Notes: a model not told the origin generated them from the letters alone. A stretch of 64,000 nt of DNA from Pholiota molesta (GCA_014925825.1 JACGCK010000144.1:51780-115779); one strand, 5' to 3'; positions 20,733 through 31,921 are shown, counted from the stretch's first letter. Made by a program: numbers and translations.

Positions 20733-22226
20733 TTACCGCTGCAGATTCGGGCCCCACTCATTCCACGCGCCCGCAGCCTGCCGCGCGTCCGCACCATCGA
20801 AAGCGCCGTCCTCGAACACGACGTCCACACCGCGTGCCTTCTCCGCGCACGCCCGCACGTCCGCCCGCACGGCGTCCCCGCTCCGGCCTGCGCCCTGCTC
20901 GGCCTCTGCGCCCCCGCGGGTGTCGAGGAGCGTGATCCTGCGGATCGGGCACGCGGGGGCGTCGAGGCGGAGCCAGCGGTTGTCGCCGCGGAAGATGTTG
21001 TGCAGGACCGCGTCCCGTGTCTTGTGCGCGGCGGCTCCGTCCGCGCCGCCCCCGCCCCCGCTCCCGCCGCGCACGGGCTGCACGCGGAACCGCAGATGCC
21101 GCAGACCCGGCGCGTCCGCCCAGAACGGCGCTGCGTCTTCTCGGGGTGCTGCAGAAAGGCGTCGCGGGGACGGGGACGGGGCGTCGAGGGCGAGGAAGCA
21201 CGTTGGCAGGGTCAGCGTCGCGACCGCGGGCGCGGCGCGGAGCACGGCGGCGAGCTCGGGGGCGGCGGCGCGGGTGCGCCACGCCGCGTGCGCCGCGCCC
21301 AGGGCGAGCGTGTGCAGCGCGGGGAGGTGGAGGGCGGCGAAGACCGTGCGGAGGGGCGCCGGGAGCGCGGCGGCGGGGGGCACGGCGCGGAGGAGGAGGT
21401 GCAGTGTGTGGAGGTGGGGGAGGGTGCGGGGGGCGCGCGGGGTGTGCGTGCCGCTGGACAGCGAGATGTCGAGGTGCGCCCACCGCAGATCCGGGACGGA
21501 ATGCAGGAAGGAGAGCAGGATGTCGAGGGGCAGGACGACGCCGTCCAACGCGATGCGGGTCAGTTTGGACCAGCTATTTGGGATGGTGAAGTGGTCGAAT
21601 AGGACGTCTTCGTGGAGGGAAAGATGGCGCAGTGTCGGCGGGAGAAGGGACTGGGTGGAGTAGAAGAAATCGAAGCTCTCGTGGTAGGATTTCACCAGGG
21701 TGTGTGCATGTGGATACACCTCCTGGCCGTGGACTCCATTCCACTCATGCAGGATACACCAGAGGAATTCTTCGCTTTCGAGATAGCGCGCTGAGGCGAT
21801 GTACCGGAAAAGAGATGCCGTTTTCCCGGCGTCGGGCTCGATATCGAGCTCGGAGGGATCGTCACGTCGCCAAGTGATGTTGAGACACAGATATAGAGGT
21901 GCCGTACCCTGATTCCGCCGCCACCATGCAAGAAAGGCGAGTTGGTGCTTGAGGAACTTCCAGTCGTTATATTGCCTGTCGAATTGATCGGAATTTGCGT
22001 CTGTTATGGCCAGACGGTAGGAGAGATGCGACCAGAGGGTCGGCGAACCGAGAGCGACTGTGCGCCAGGCGGAGCAGATGTGGCAGAGGAGCATCGGCGC
22101 CATCATTGGGTTTGGCTGGGGAACTCGGAGACGGTAGCGGGGAAGGCAGTGGATGAAAATCTCCCGGAGGACGTCGTAGGGAATCCTGCTCATCGGGCTC
22201 ATGCCCAAGGGGTCCGGTATCGTCAT
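20733..22226 (-). CDS. F-box domain protein (F5)
   Basis: A 497-residue intronless protein starting at the ATG at 22226 (MTIPDPLGMSP). The F-box covers about residues 15-70, with IPYDVLREIFIHCLPRYRLR and APMLLCHICSAWRTVALGS. The tail contains WLRLDAPACPI and ends AWNEWGPNLQR. It is the sister of F2 on the opposite strand. The C-terminal half (20733-21500) is very rich in GC and in Ala/Arg codons. It opens long frames on all strands, which are shadows. A glycine-rich loop (GGSGGGGG) not present in F2 sits near residue 385. By family it is an SCF adaptor; the substrate is unknown. Confidence 0.88.
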   Translation of the reverse strand: MTIPDPLGMSPMSRIPYDVLREIFIHCLPRYRLRVPQPNPMMAPMLLCHICSAWRTVALGSPTLWSHLSYRLAITDANSDQFDRQYNDWKFLKHQLAFLAWWRRNQGTAPLYLCLNITWRRDDPSELDIEPDAGKTASLFRYIASARYLESEEFLWCILHEWNGVHGQEVYPHAHTLVKSYHESFDFFYSTQSLLPPTLRHLSLHEDVLFDHFTIPNSWSKLTRIALDGVVLPLDILLSFLHSVPDLRWAHLDISLSSGTHTPRAPRTLPHLHTLHLLLRAVPPAAALPAPLRTVFAALHLPALHTLALGAAHAAWRTRAAAPELAAVLRAAPAVATLTLPTCFLALDAPSPSPRRLSAAPREDAAPFWADAPGLRHLRFRVQPVRGGSGGGGGADGAAAHKTRDAVLHNIFRGDNRWLRLDAPACPIRRITLLDTRGGAEAEQGAGRSGDAVRADVRACAEKARGVDVVFEDGAFDGADARQAAGAWNEWGPNLQR

Positions 22227-22429
22227 GGTGGATGAGGTCAAGGGCGTGTAGCGTCACAGGTCACAGAGCGAGCAGACCGTCCGTCACATCGTCCGCCCTT
22301 GTTCCCGACTCCCAAGTTGCTCAGCACATGCAAGTCACGCGTTATCTGTATGTCCTCTTCGCATCTAGCTCTACTTCATTTACTGGATGGACACTGACAC
22401 GCTCAGACACGTACCGAGGCGGTGCGACG
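22227..22429. other. Upstream region of F5
   Basis: Short stretch in front of the F5 start. No feature is resolved. Confidence 0.35.
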
Positions 22430-23150
22430 TGTTTCAATAGGACTTGCCGCTGTCGTCTTCGATTCCCTGTCCTTCAAGCCGCACCGCACCGAGCGCGCGG
22501 ACGATGGCGTTGGTCTCGAACTCGTTGTCGGACCCGCTATGTTTGCAGATGAGCGTGATCGCGCACTTACTGCACGCGCTCCAGCGGCGCTTGGACACGG
22601 TCCGGCGGCGCGGCAGCGGCGAGGAAGAGGAGCGTGTGCGTGCTGCGCACGCGTTGGTGGGGATCTCTGTCGGGCTGGGACGGCGCGTTCGTCTTACTTA
22701 TGCAGTCAGTACGCAGTGCTTTGCGGGCAGCGCTGGATTTGTGTGTTCAGTGCGGCTTCTTTCCACGGGTTCGAGCGCGCGTGAACCGTTCGCTTGCCCG
22801 TCTGGGGCATGACGCGACGGCTCTCCGCCGTCCCTCTGCGGGGTCTAGCTCTAGTACTCACCAAAACGCGAACGCGTCTCGGAATATCAGAGGCCGGCGA
22901 CGCGGGATAAACTCGTGGATGGTGGGCCTGGGACCTCTGGATCGGTCGGAGTCGGTGTACTTTGTTTCGTTGGCGGCCTGGGGTGAGCCCCGTGTCTATG
23001 TGCGCTGTTGCTGCTTGCTCTCCATTTTTATATAATTGAATTGGATGAATTAGTATGTATCTATCCTGCCACATTCTTATGCACGTCCTCGGATAATGTA
23101 GAGAATGCGAACAGTACGATTTGGTTCCGGCGGGGAAGAATGATTCGTAA
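22430..23150. repeat. Inverted duplicate of 26200-26800
   Basis: Reverse-complement similarity to 26200-26800. Shared landmarks include 'gtggggatctctg' (22656), 'gtctagctctagtac' (22841) and 'gctgcttgctctc' followed by a TATATAATTGAATTG-like stretch (23005-23040). Frames at 22634-23035 contain a segment comparable with one in the other copy (GSL..AL....), suggesting a decayed gene. No intact product can be defined. Confidence 0.5.
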
Positions 23151-23439
23151 AGCTGAAAGCAAGGTATGATACAGATTTCTTTACATAGTTTTCATCGCTG
23201 TGTGTGTCTACGAAAGATGAGCGAATATACAGATTATATGTTGATCGATAGTTGGATCTGCCTGCCGCTGCACCGAAAACAGAGAACGTTCAGAAATTGG
23301 ATGGCTATACCTTACGTCCGAAACTACGCGATCTATGAACAGACTGCATACTACATAGGGCGAAGCGAAGATATCTTACGGTTGGAACCGTACATGAGTG
23401 ACTTGGAATGGCAGAGCGGCTTTGAAGTGCTGATGCGCC

Positions 23440-25440
23440 ACAAAAGGCAAACAATTGTATTCGTGCACACTCATGTTACACACGTGTCGAAACTCGCTCT
23501 TTTCTAATTAGTAACATCACAATGCCATCGACACCACAAAGCTCAACTGAGAGCCCAATAAGCAAGCTTCCGTACGATATCCTACGGGAGATCTTCACCG
23601 ATTGCCTTCCGCGATACCCACTCCTCTATCGACAGCCGGACGCGAGGATCGCACCAATCTTGCTGTGCCACATCTGTTCGTCCTGGCGAACGGCGGCACT
23701 GTCGTCCGCTACGCTCTGGACCCACTTGTCCTATTCCCTCACTATCTATGTGAAGGATGGCACTGACATGGTCGCTGCATCCTGGGCAGTACCGAGGTAC
23801 GCTAAACGCGACCTCGAATTCATTCAGTGGTGGAGAACACATCATGGCCCCATTTCGCCGTTTCTTAACCTCAGATTAAACGTGCTGCGCCTCCGCGGCG
23901 AGGTCATGGAGAGGCTCACCGGAGATACAGAGGCTCTCCTCCTAGACTACATCGCATCGGCACAGTATCTAGACCTTGATGTATTCTATTGGAATCGCAT
24001 TTACGGGAATGTCCCCGCGGGATATCAGCTCCCGAAGTTGCGTACCCTGATAGCGGCGAAAGCATGGGGTGGCAGCTACCGGTTCCACCGCGTCCTACAA
24101 CATCATGCGCTCCCCGCGCTGCACCATCTGTCGGTCGAGGATCGCGAACTACCAGATACCCTCAACTTTCCAGAGTATTGGTCTACACTGACACACATCA
24201 CCCTCCAGGTGTCGACCTCCATTGATAACTGGTTTTCTTTTATCCGTGCAGTGCCAAGTCTGGAATGGGGGCACTTTGATATCGAATCCCTGACCAGTGC
24301 GGACTACACCGCGCCACCCAGATCTTCCCTTCCTCAACTGGCGACGCTGCGTGTTGCGGTCCAAGGCAACATCGCACGCCACCTGGTGTCCCCCCTGAAT
24401 ATCCTGTTTGCCGACCTCCATCTGCCCGCGCTGCACACCCTTTCGCTGTCCACCACCCGCGCGAGGTCGCGGACGGACCAACACGCCCTCGTCGAACTCC
24501 ACGGTGTGCTGCGTGCCGCGCCGGCGCTCACGACGCTCGTCTTGGAGGATGTGTATCGCACATTGTACACCTACAATCCGACCGCGACGCCGAAAGACGT
24601 CCCGCCGATTTGGACACCCGCACCGCAGCTGACCCGTGTGCAACTTGCGTTGCCCCTTATTCCGAAAGCGGACCTAGAAGCGGTGCTCGATCTCTTCGTG
24701 CACAGTGTCGTTTCCCCTGGTACTGCATGGTTGGATCTTCCGAACCCCGCATGTCCTATACGCTCAGTCGCGATATGCGGCTACGAGATATTAGATCATG
24801 TTCGGGACTTCATCTTGGTATGTATTCAGAAGTATGCCGAACGAGTGCCCAATGTTGTCTTCCACATTACTTCCGACGACGCCAGGCGAGTCGCTGAGGA
24901 TGTGCGAAATGGATGGGGTTCAAGGATTTAAAGGGTTCGTTCTGCACTGTAAGCACAACATCTTTAATAGCGAAATAATATTGAACTGAGAGATATATTG
25001 GCCTTAGGCACCCAGATGATGGGTGTGTGTACGAAAATATAAATATCAGTGCGCTTCCGACCTAATTTTGAAGCGATGCAGGGGACGCTTAACTCGATTG
25101 AATTTGGATTTGAATTTTGTAGATAAATACCTTGTTTATATTTTGTTCAACCTATGAGCTATCCTTCGACACCATGACTTGACTTTGTTTCAACCAGTTA
25201 CCAAAAAATAAGAAGGATTTGAATGAAAGGTCGAAATTACACCCTCCTGCTTGTATTCTCCTTTCCAACTGTAAATGACATTCGTCTCTGATCATTGACT
25301 GCACGTTGCGTATCACTGACAGAATATATCTTGATTTAATTAATAATAATGTGAGGCGCAAATTCATATCATACTCCACTCTCGCATTGTCATAGGTACC
25401 TATTCTATAACACCTGTATTTGCCAGTTCCTGATCCAATC
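23440..25440 (+). repeat. Right arm of large inverted duplication
   Basis: Reverse complement of 17345-20235, containing intact F-box gene F6 and about 500 bp of its 3' flank. The flank (24932-25440) has no gene. It matches the other arm well outside the coding region, so the duplication was of DNA and not of an mRNA. Confidence 0.8.
23522..24931 (+). CDS. F-box domain protein (F6)
   Basis: An intronless 469-residue protein and the intact sister of broken F4. The F-box covers about residues 12-66: LPYDILREIFTDCLPRYPLL, then APILLCHICSSWRTAALSS and LWTHLSY. The middle has FIQWWRTHHGPISPFL, YIASAQYLDLDVFYW, FIRAVPSLEWGHFDI and LHLPALHTLSL. The tail has VLRAAPALTTLVLEDVY, WLDLPNPACPI and NGWGSRI. 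A fragment of the dispersed motif (gcgccacaaaaggcaaacaa) lies about 80 bp before the start. It is a candidate SCF substrate adaptor by family. Confidence 0.9.
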   Translation: MPSTPQSSTESPISKLPYDILREIFTDCLPRYPLLYRQPDARIAPILLCHICSSWRTAALSSATLWTHLSYSLTIYVKDGTDMVAASWAVPRYAKRDLEFIQWWRTHHGPISPFLNLRLNVLRLRGEVMERLTGDTEALLLDYIASAQYLDLDVFYWNRIYGNVPAGYQLPKLRTLIAAKAWGGSYRFHRVLQHHALPALHHLSVEDRELPDTLNFPEYWSTLTHITLQVSTSIDNWFSFIRAVPSLEWGHFDIESLTSADYTAPPRSSLPQLATLRVAVQGNIARHLVSPLNILFADLHLPALHTLSLSTTRARSRTDQHALVELHGVLRAAPALTTLVLEDVYRTLYTYNPTATPKDVPPIWTPAPQLTRVQLALPLIPKADLEAVLDLFVHSVVSPGTAWLDLPNPACPIRSVAICGYEILDHVRDFILVCIQKYAERVPNVVFHITSDDARRVAEDVRNGWGSRI

Positions 25441-25639
25441 GGCTACGTATGTGGCCATCGTCAATGCCAGCGACGCAGCTGTATGCGGGCACGCGTGGAA
25501 ATTGTCCTCTGTGGGGATGAACAAACTTATTCATGCTATCCTTTCGAGTTGCGCGGCAGCGTTTAATCTGGGTTTCATACGCGAAAAAGACGAGTTAAAC
25601 CAAAACTTCAGCATAGGCGGGCGGGTATTAATCGTATTA

Positions 25640-25880
25640 TGTGTTACTAGGTGCGCTGATTGCTACATTTGCTCCATACTATGAAACTTACATCGGGACC
25701 CTGTCGGGACCAGGACACCGCTACGCGCACCCTGCCTGTTTTTGAGCGGCTGTGCCTTGGCCGCTATCATCCACTGCCCGACGTGCATCAGGAGACAAGA
25801 CCATGTCGCTGCTGCATTCGACGGCATCCTGCTCGTATATCGACTACATTGGACCGTTAACCAACGTGGTGATTCCATCA
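25640..25880 (+). pseudogene. Family D relic, copy 1
   Basis: Collinear with 29250-29480 and 48230-48490, starting at 'gttactaggtgcg'. Where the copy at 48.2 kb reads LLGAWIATPSHYDPDI, this copy reads LLGALIATFAPYYETY and then meets a stop. The product is unknown. Confidence 0.45.
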
Positions 25881-26199
25881 GCAGTATATAACGTTGGCAG
25901 GGCGCCTTGCCAAAACGACGCCTGCTTACTTCAAACTTGCTCTCGTCGTTCTGCTAGGCCATATTCGCAAGTCTAAATTCCGTTGTTTGCCGTTCAACGT
26001 CAGCTGATGCCTCCATATCAGCTAGAGGAATATCGGGGCATTTTACTCTGGAGCTTCAAATTTGACTGGCAGTTGCTTCATGCTGTCCCATGGCCTCCTG
26101 GTTAATCCTGGCCCGCATCTGCACCTTCCTTATCGTCCGCCTGCCTTTTGGGACGCGTTTAAATGCACGTTGTAGGATGCGCTGGGCTCGTTGCTTTCA
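25881..26199. other. Intergenic, no gene seen
   Basis: Short open frames only; nothing recognised. Confidence 0.35.
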
Positions 26200-26800
26200 T
26201 CCTTACACATCATTCTTCTCCGCCCGAACCAAATCAATTATCGTACTCTTTGCGTTCATCATCATTCTCCGAGGATGGTGCATGGAAATGTAGTAGATAC
26301 ATACTAATCAATTCAAATATATAGAAATGAAGAGCAAGCAACAACAGCTTTGCGTCTTATATCAGCGGGGAGCGTCCAGCCGCGATAGAGCCCGAGTAGT
26401 CCAGCGGGATCGGACACCAAGGGCGGTCTGGGTGCCTGCGCATGGAGCGACTGACGCGGTTCGCGGCGCGCAGCCGTCGCATGCACGAAGGCCTATTATT
26501 CAAGAAAGAGGGATATCCCGAGAAGCATTCGCGTTTTGGTACTAGAGCTAGACTCGGCAGAGGGACGCCAGAGAGTCGTGATTGAGATGGCTTAGTGAAC
26601 ATTTCATGAGCGTCTGGACTTGTGAAGAATAGTCGGAATGAATACATGTATTTAGCGCTGAGCGCAAAGCACGGAGGCAGAGATCCCCACGAAGGGGCAG
26701 CACGCGTTTCTCTTCCTCGAAGCCGAAAGGTTTCCAAGAGCTGCGAGCGCTGATAAAAGCTCGCGCCCATGCGCGTGTCGGGCATGGCCGGCGCTCTATA
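26200..26800. repeat. Inverted duplicate of 22430-23150
   Basis: See 22430-23150. The two copies bracket the inverted-duplication arm at 23440-25440. Minus-strand frames here (26357-26803) hold the counterpart of the peptide in the other copy but show no domain. Confidence 0.5.
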
Positions 26801-26949
26801 CACGACGTACTGCCGGCAGTCGTCGACGTGAGATGAAGAGAGGGCTTAGAGCACGCTGGGCGGCGAAGACTGGGTCTTCGTGGGACGGCGAGATCATGGC
26901 GAGGAGGGGCTGCAGTAGGGAGACCGCGGCCAAAATGATGGAAGGGGCC

Positions 26950-28370
26950 GCTTTTGCGGCCTGAATGGAGAGGAAACGACGGAGTGAGCAGGAACAGCGC
27001 ACACGGCATAAGAATGGAACAGGGACGCGGGAAGGTATCGCCAGCGCGCGAGGGAAGAGTGGAACAAGCCAACGAGACAGATTACGACCGAGACGCACCA
27101 GCCCGCGCCGCCGCAGGCAGCGTACATATAACGAAATCCCATCTACCTCCTTCGTCGTCATCCCCTGACAGCCACGACGTCGTGTATCCGTCGTCCCGAA
27201 CGCCATCTCGCGTTCTCGTCGTCCTCTGACTCCCGCTCGCAGTACTCTCCGGGCAATATCAGCTGACGTGCCGAGCGTTCGATGGAGCCTCCGCAGGGCC
27301 TAGCGAGGAGGACGGGCGGGTGAAGAAGGCGGATGTTGGGGCGTTTCCCATTCGTGTACGTAGTACGCGAGCCAGACGCAGCAGGGGAACACGTATCCCG
27401 ATGTAGACAGGCTACTGAACATTTGATGAACGTCTGAATCCGAAGGACAGCGGTAATGCGTACGTAGATCCAGCGCTGACTCCTGACTCCTGAAAGCAGA
27501 GCACTGGGGAATCGGGATGCATCATTATCTTAGTCTAGTAGCGGTCCCTAGGGGTGGGCGGTGCCCTTCCCTCCGAGTCTTCTTCGACGCCGCGCGGCCG
27601 ACGCGTGTCCAAGGGCTTCTGGTGTCGATGACAAGTCGCGCCGCAGAAGTAGAGGGGGCGGAGACGATGAACCGGGAGTGAATGAAGACGAAAAAGACAC
27701 ACGACATAACAATGGAACAGGAGCACGAAAGGGTATCGCCGCGGTGGGCGAACGAAGAACACCTCGGATCGAGTCGGAACGAACTACGCAAGAGACGCAT
27801 CCATTCACAGATATAGTCCGCGTCGCCGCAGGCAGCGTACATGAAATCCCATCTACCTCCTCCTCCGTCGTCGTCTGACACCCACGACGGCGCGTATCCG
27901 TTGTTCCGAGCGCCATGGCGAGCACGTCCTTCTCGTCGTCCTCTGACTCCGAGATGTAGTCCTCTTCGTGTCGAGCATTCGACAGGCTTCGCAGAGCCTG
28001 GCGAGGAGGCTGGGCGGGCGAAGAAGGCGGATGTTGTGCGCGTTTCCCGTTGGTGTACGGAGTACGAGCCAGACGCACCAGAGGAACACGTATCACCGCA
28101 TAGACAGGCCACCGAACGTCTGAATTTGAAGGACAGCGGTAATGCGTACGTAGATCCAGCGCTGACTCCTTCCTGAGCGCGGGGCACTGGGGAATCGGGA
28201 TGCATTATCATCTCAGCTCAGCAGAGGTCCCTAGGGATGGGCGCTACTCTTCCCACTAAGTCTTCCTCGATGCCGCGCGGCCTACGCGGGTCGAAGGGCT
28301 GCTGGTGTTGATAACAGCGCGGCAAGCACTCGCGCCGCGGAAGTAGAACGGACGGAGACGATGAACCGGG
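26950..28370. repeat. Tandem duplication of about 0.7 kb (two units)
   Basis: Unit 1 is about 26955-27655 and unit 2 about 27660-28370. Shared landmarks include 'gccgcaggcagcgtacat' (27110 and 27826), 'gaagaaggcggatgttg' (27324 and 28019), 'cgtacgtagatccagcgctg' (27459 and 28145) and the 'ggtcccta' stretch (27543 and 28227). On the minus strand each unit opens with a matching peptide (GTTDTRRRGCQ), after which the frames diverge. This fits a duplicated, now decayed gene of unknown kind. Confidence 0.6.
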
Positions 28371-29164
28371 AGTCGAGTGCATGCATGACTGGGCCCAAGG
28401 GCAAAGCCCGTTGTCTGGGAAGGCCGTTCGTGGGTGCTTGAAGAAGGGAGGAGTGGAAGGGCGTGGGAGGGAACCGATGTGGAGGTAGCTGTCTCTAGAA
28501 TCTGTAGGGTGCGGCCTGTAAGTAGAAGGAGCGGTTAGCGGGGAAGGCGCGTGCGCGATGGACGTACTGACTGACTGGACGTGGACGCGATTTTGACAGG
28601 GGAGGCGGGTCGGTTGTTTGCACCGTGTTTGGCATCTGTGGCGGGTCGGTGATCTCTCGGCCAACCCTCTTCCCCAACCAATCGGTTACAGCTGCCCGAG
28701 ACGGGGCGCCACCCTCGTTCCCAACACACAGCGCTCCCCACTCGCCTCGTCCTTTTCTGACACGTCTCATACGCGTCTCCGGTGTATGTATGGCGCTCGT
28801 TGCATGTGTCTGGAGTGGCTTATATCCTTTCGCGGCCCCACGGGATGGAGGCTTTGCGCGCTGGGGGAGGTGGGTAGCTGGGGGCGCAGGCGGCCATGTA
28901 AGATCGTCGGATGAGTGTTGGTTATCTTGGATGTCCAAAGCGGGGGCGACGCAGTCAGTAGAAGCGGTGACGTAGACTATACGAGGTGTATGTGTGAGTG
29001 ATTCACGGCAGTGACGCTGATCTGTCGTTCTGATACATTGTGCGCAGGCTCTTTCCTCGTCTTTGTCATCTTTTGCAGGCCGCGCTCGCGCTACAACGCC
29101 GAACCCATCGGTGATACTGATACTCCACGTCGCACGACATGACCGTATTCGCGCTATCGTTCCA
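28371..29164. other. Unassigned, with dispersed motif copy
   Basis: Contains one of the clearest copies of the dispersed motif (28608-28655, plus strand, GGTCGGTTGTTTGCACC, then GTTTGGCATCTGTGGCGG). A 242-codon minus-strand frame (28495-29223) spans the stretch but has a low-complexity composition and no domain, and I do not call it. Confidence 0.35.
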
Positions 29165-29480
29165 AGGTCACGGGTGGAACATGAAAGAAGTCGAAGTGGA
29201 CGAGGAGTCCAGCGCTTCAGCACGGTCGGGGCGGATACAGCGCCTCTTACATGTTACTCGGTGCGTAATTCGCTCCTTCTCCCCACTGCGATCCTCACAT
29301 CCGGCTCAGGACGTCCGCGCTACACGACGCTCTGCGCTCTCCGCCCTTCCTCAACGACCGCTGTCCGCTTCGTGGATGGCTATCACACACCGTTGGAGAG
29401 CGGCGCCGCTGCTTTGTGGACGGCATCTCGCCTGATATTCACCCGCCCGACGGCCTGCTAGCCGCGTCGGGAGCACCCAT
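29165..29480 (+). pseudogene. Family D relic, copy 2
   Basis: Aligned with 48212-48490 over about 270 bp, e.g. 'cgctctccgccctt' then 'tcaacgaccgctgtccgctt', and 'tggacggcatctcgcctgat'. Small gaps break the frame relative to the copy at 48.2 kb. Confidence 0.5.
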
Positions 29481-30418
29481 TGTCAGTGGAACGACGCCCG
29501 CCGCGATCCTGCTCGGAATTTACTGCGTATGACGCTGCCTCTACCGACGGGCGTTTTTGCTGGCTCGCAACATCAGCTATCTTGTTTCCTCTCGATCTGA
29601 CGCGCGGGCCTCTCCGGTGACGGCCGCCCGCCAACTGCAGTCTCCTCACAAAGTTGCGAGGGTCTGCCTCGCGGCGCGCAGACGCTCCTGCGCGTCGCCC
29701 AGGCAGATCGACCTCGGATGCCGTTCGCCCACATCACTCGGGTTGTTGTCGTGTTCCTGTGTCTGCTTCTCTGTGACGGTGTAGCGCTGACCACCACCTC
29801 TGTCTCGATGCCCTGTCTAATACAGTGCTGTCCGCGTCTTGTTGAAATGCGACCACGTTGATATACATACCCGCATGTGTTTCTGGCCGACATCGAGAGC
29901 CCACTAGCCAGGGTAACACACCACCTCCGTGTATACGGCGAGTGCGCGTCGCGCCGCTCCTCTTCCGTCGCCGACACCCCCGTGCAAACCAGCATGACGA
30001 TTACTTGCTTGCCTGATTCCTAATAGGATTCCTGTAGCATACGACTGCCTCTTACATGCTGTGAATTTAGTGGTTGCCAGTGTATTTCTCGGCTTCCTGG
30101 GGGTTCTTCAAGTCAGGCGAAGTAAACAATGGTCATTGGTTGTAGCTAAGCGCCCTGGTGAAGTCAACGTGAATGGGCCTACGTATGTACTGTAGCATTA
30201 TATCATGCAATTATGAGAACAAGATAGACCCAAGTAACCTAGTACATATGTAGTCAGAACGCTCCTGCCGGTTTGCATTTCTGCAATGATAAAACATACA
30301 ATTGACCGTGGGAATCACTGGCAATAACCCATCTGATCGGCTGTAACCGGTTTATTTTCGACGCATGCATGCCACGCACTTGCTGAAACGCAAACATTTA
30401 CTCTCTTTCAAAACGACA
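29481..30418. other. Intergenic before F7
   Basis: About 940 bp. Overlapping frames on both strands at 29458-29995 lack domains; 30000-30418 is AT-richer and is the likely promoter region of F7. No further feature is supported. Confidence 0.35.
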
Positions 30419-31921
30419 ATGCTATCGACGTCCGAGCCTTCAGCTGGGAGCCCAATAGGCAAGGTTCCGTATGACATATTACGGGAAATCTTCATACATT
30501 GCCTTCCATCACCTACCATTGACATCGTCAAGAACTGGGACGACGTACAGCCAGACCCCACGAGTGCGCCAATACTACTATGTCGCATCTGTTCGTCCTG
30601 GCGAACGATTGCTCTTACGGTTGCCACCCTCTGGACGCATTTCCGCTACACCTTCCACATCATAAAGGGGAAAGATTACGATGTCAAGTCCGCATCCGGG
30701 AAGTTCAAATTTGTTGCGCGTCAAATCGAATTTATCCGGTGGTGGAGAACAAATCAAGGCCGCATCGCACCGTCTCTTGAGTTCTTAGATATATACCCGC
30801 TAAAAGGCAGAGATGTAAAGCAAAAGGACGCAGAAGATGTCACCCTAGATGCACTGGATTTTCTTCTCGAATCCATTACCTCGGCGCAGTTTCTCCACAT
30901 TCACCAACTCTTTTGGCATAAAATTGAAGCAAGGATCACAGCTGGACACCGAGTGGTCTTTCCAAACTTACATACGCTGCTAGTGGCGCATAGATGCGTT
31001 GTAAAAGACCCATTCTACACAGCCGTGGCCCTCCTGCCGAATCGCGCCTTCCCAGCATTGCGACGTCTATCGATAGATCGGCATGGTCGTTCAGGTGCAC
31101 CGCTAGAGAATTCCAGCATTCCGAATCAGTGGTCGATGCATACATTGACGCACCTTTTTCTGCATGCTTCAATGTCGCTTGAATTCTGGTTTGCCTGTAT
31201 TCATTCAGCTCCGAATCTCCAATGGGGGTACTTTTCTATTAACCGCGTGTCCGGTGTCGGCTACGCCTCCTGTCGCGAATGTACCCTTCCGCAACTGACT
31301 ACACTACATGTTGGCGTCTATAACAGGCTACCAGACTTCCGAACCCCACTGCTGAGCTTGCTATTCAAAAACCTTTCTCTGCCCGCCTTACATACTCTAT
31401 CGTTAGCCTCAAAGGATACAATGGAGCACTGGAAGGACCACCACGTCATCACTGAGCTTTATGGTGTCCTTCAATCTACGCCAGCCATCACAACGCTGTC
31501 CTTGGATGACGGTTTCCTCTCATTACGCAACGAAAGTACCCCGGAGATTCTTTCTGCCCTTGAAAACGTAGAGCCGATCTGGCAACATGCACCTCACCTG
31601 GTGAATTTGAGGATTCGCTTGCACATTCAACGTTCCATCTCATATCAACTCGGCTGGGACGGGATTGACAGGGTTATAGCGAGAGCAGTGGCCATCTTTG
31701 TGGGCAACTTTTTTGACGATGATGGTGGATGGCTGGATCTCCAAAACCCCGCATGCCCCATTCAGTCGCTCACGATAGACGACGAGGAACTCGGGGACTT
31801 GATGATATCGAGCATTCAGGAGCATTTCGAAGAAACGCCAAGGTTTGTTATTCAAGCCAGTAAGAAATGGGCATTGGACCTCGCCTCCGATATGCGACGT
31901 GGATGGGGTGCGAGCATTTGA
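30419..31921 (+). CDS. F-box domain protein (F7)
   Basis: An intronless 500-residue protein starting MLSTSEPSAGSP. The F-box covers about residues 14-72: VPYDILREIFIHCLP, then APILLCRICSSWRTIALTV and LWTHFRY. The middle has FIRWWRTNQGRIAPSLE, SITSAQFLHIHQLFW, CIHSAPNLQWGYFSI and LSLPALHTLSL, with QSTPAITTLSL further on. The tail has WLDLQNPACPI and ends RRGWGASI. It is less GC-rich than F2 and F5 and has no near-identical sister in the window. I prefer the ATG at 30419 over 30365 because it gives the family's usual short N-terminus. By family it is an SCF adaptor candidate. Confidence 0.9.
   Translation: MLSTSEPSAGSPIGKVPYDILREIFIHCLPSPTIDIVKNWDDVQPDPTSAPILLCRICSSWRTIALTVATLWTHFRYTFHIIKGKDYDVKSASGKFKFVARQIEFIRWWRTNQGRIAPSLEFLDIYPLKGRDVKQKDAEDVTLDALDFLLESITSAQFLHIHQLFWHKIEARITAGHRVVFPNLHTLLVAHRCVVKDPFYTAVALLPNRAFPALRRLSIDRHGRSGAPLENSSIPNQWSMHTLTHLFLHASMSLEFWFACIHSAPNLQWGYFSINRVSGVGYASCRECTLPQLTTLHVGVYNRLPDFRTPLLSLLFKNLSLPALHTLSLASKDTMEHWKDHHVITELYGVLQSTPAITTLSLDDGFLSLRNESTPEILSALENVEPIWQHAPHLVNLRIRLHIQRSISYQLGWDGIDRVIARAVAIFVGNFFDDDGGWLDLQNPACPIQSLTIDDEELGDLMISSIQEHFEETPRFVIQASKKWALDLASDMRRGWGASI

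Noticed and set aside
20758..21483. 241-codon minus-strand frame in F5
   Set aside because: An alternate frame of the same GC-rich coding region; composition is a shadow of the real gene.
20700..21602. 300-codon plus-strand frame over F5
   Set aside because: It is antisense to a clear F-box gene in a very GC-rich stretch where all frames open; Arg/Gly/Ala-rich with no domain.
28495..29223. 242-codon minus-strand frame
   Set aside because: No domain, low-information composition, spans a dispersed motif copy, no ATG context or conserved copy to support it.
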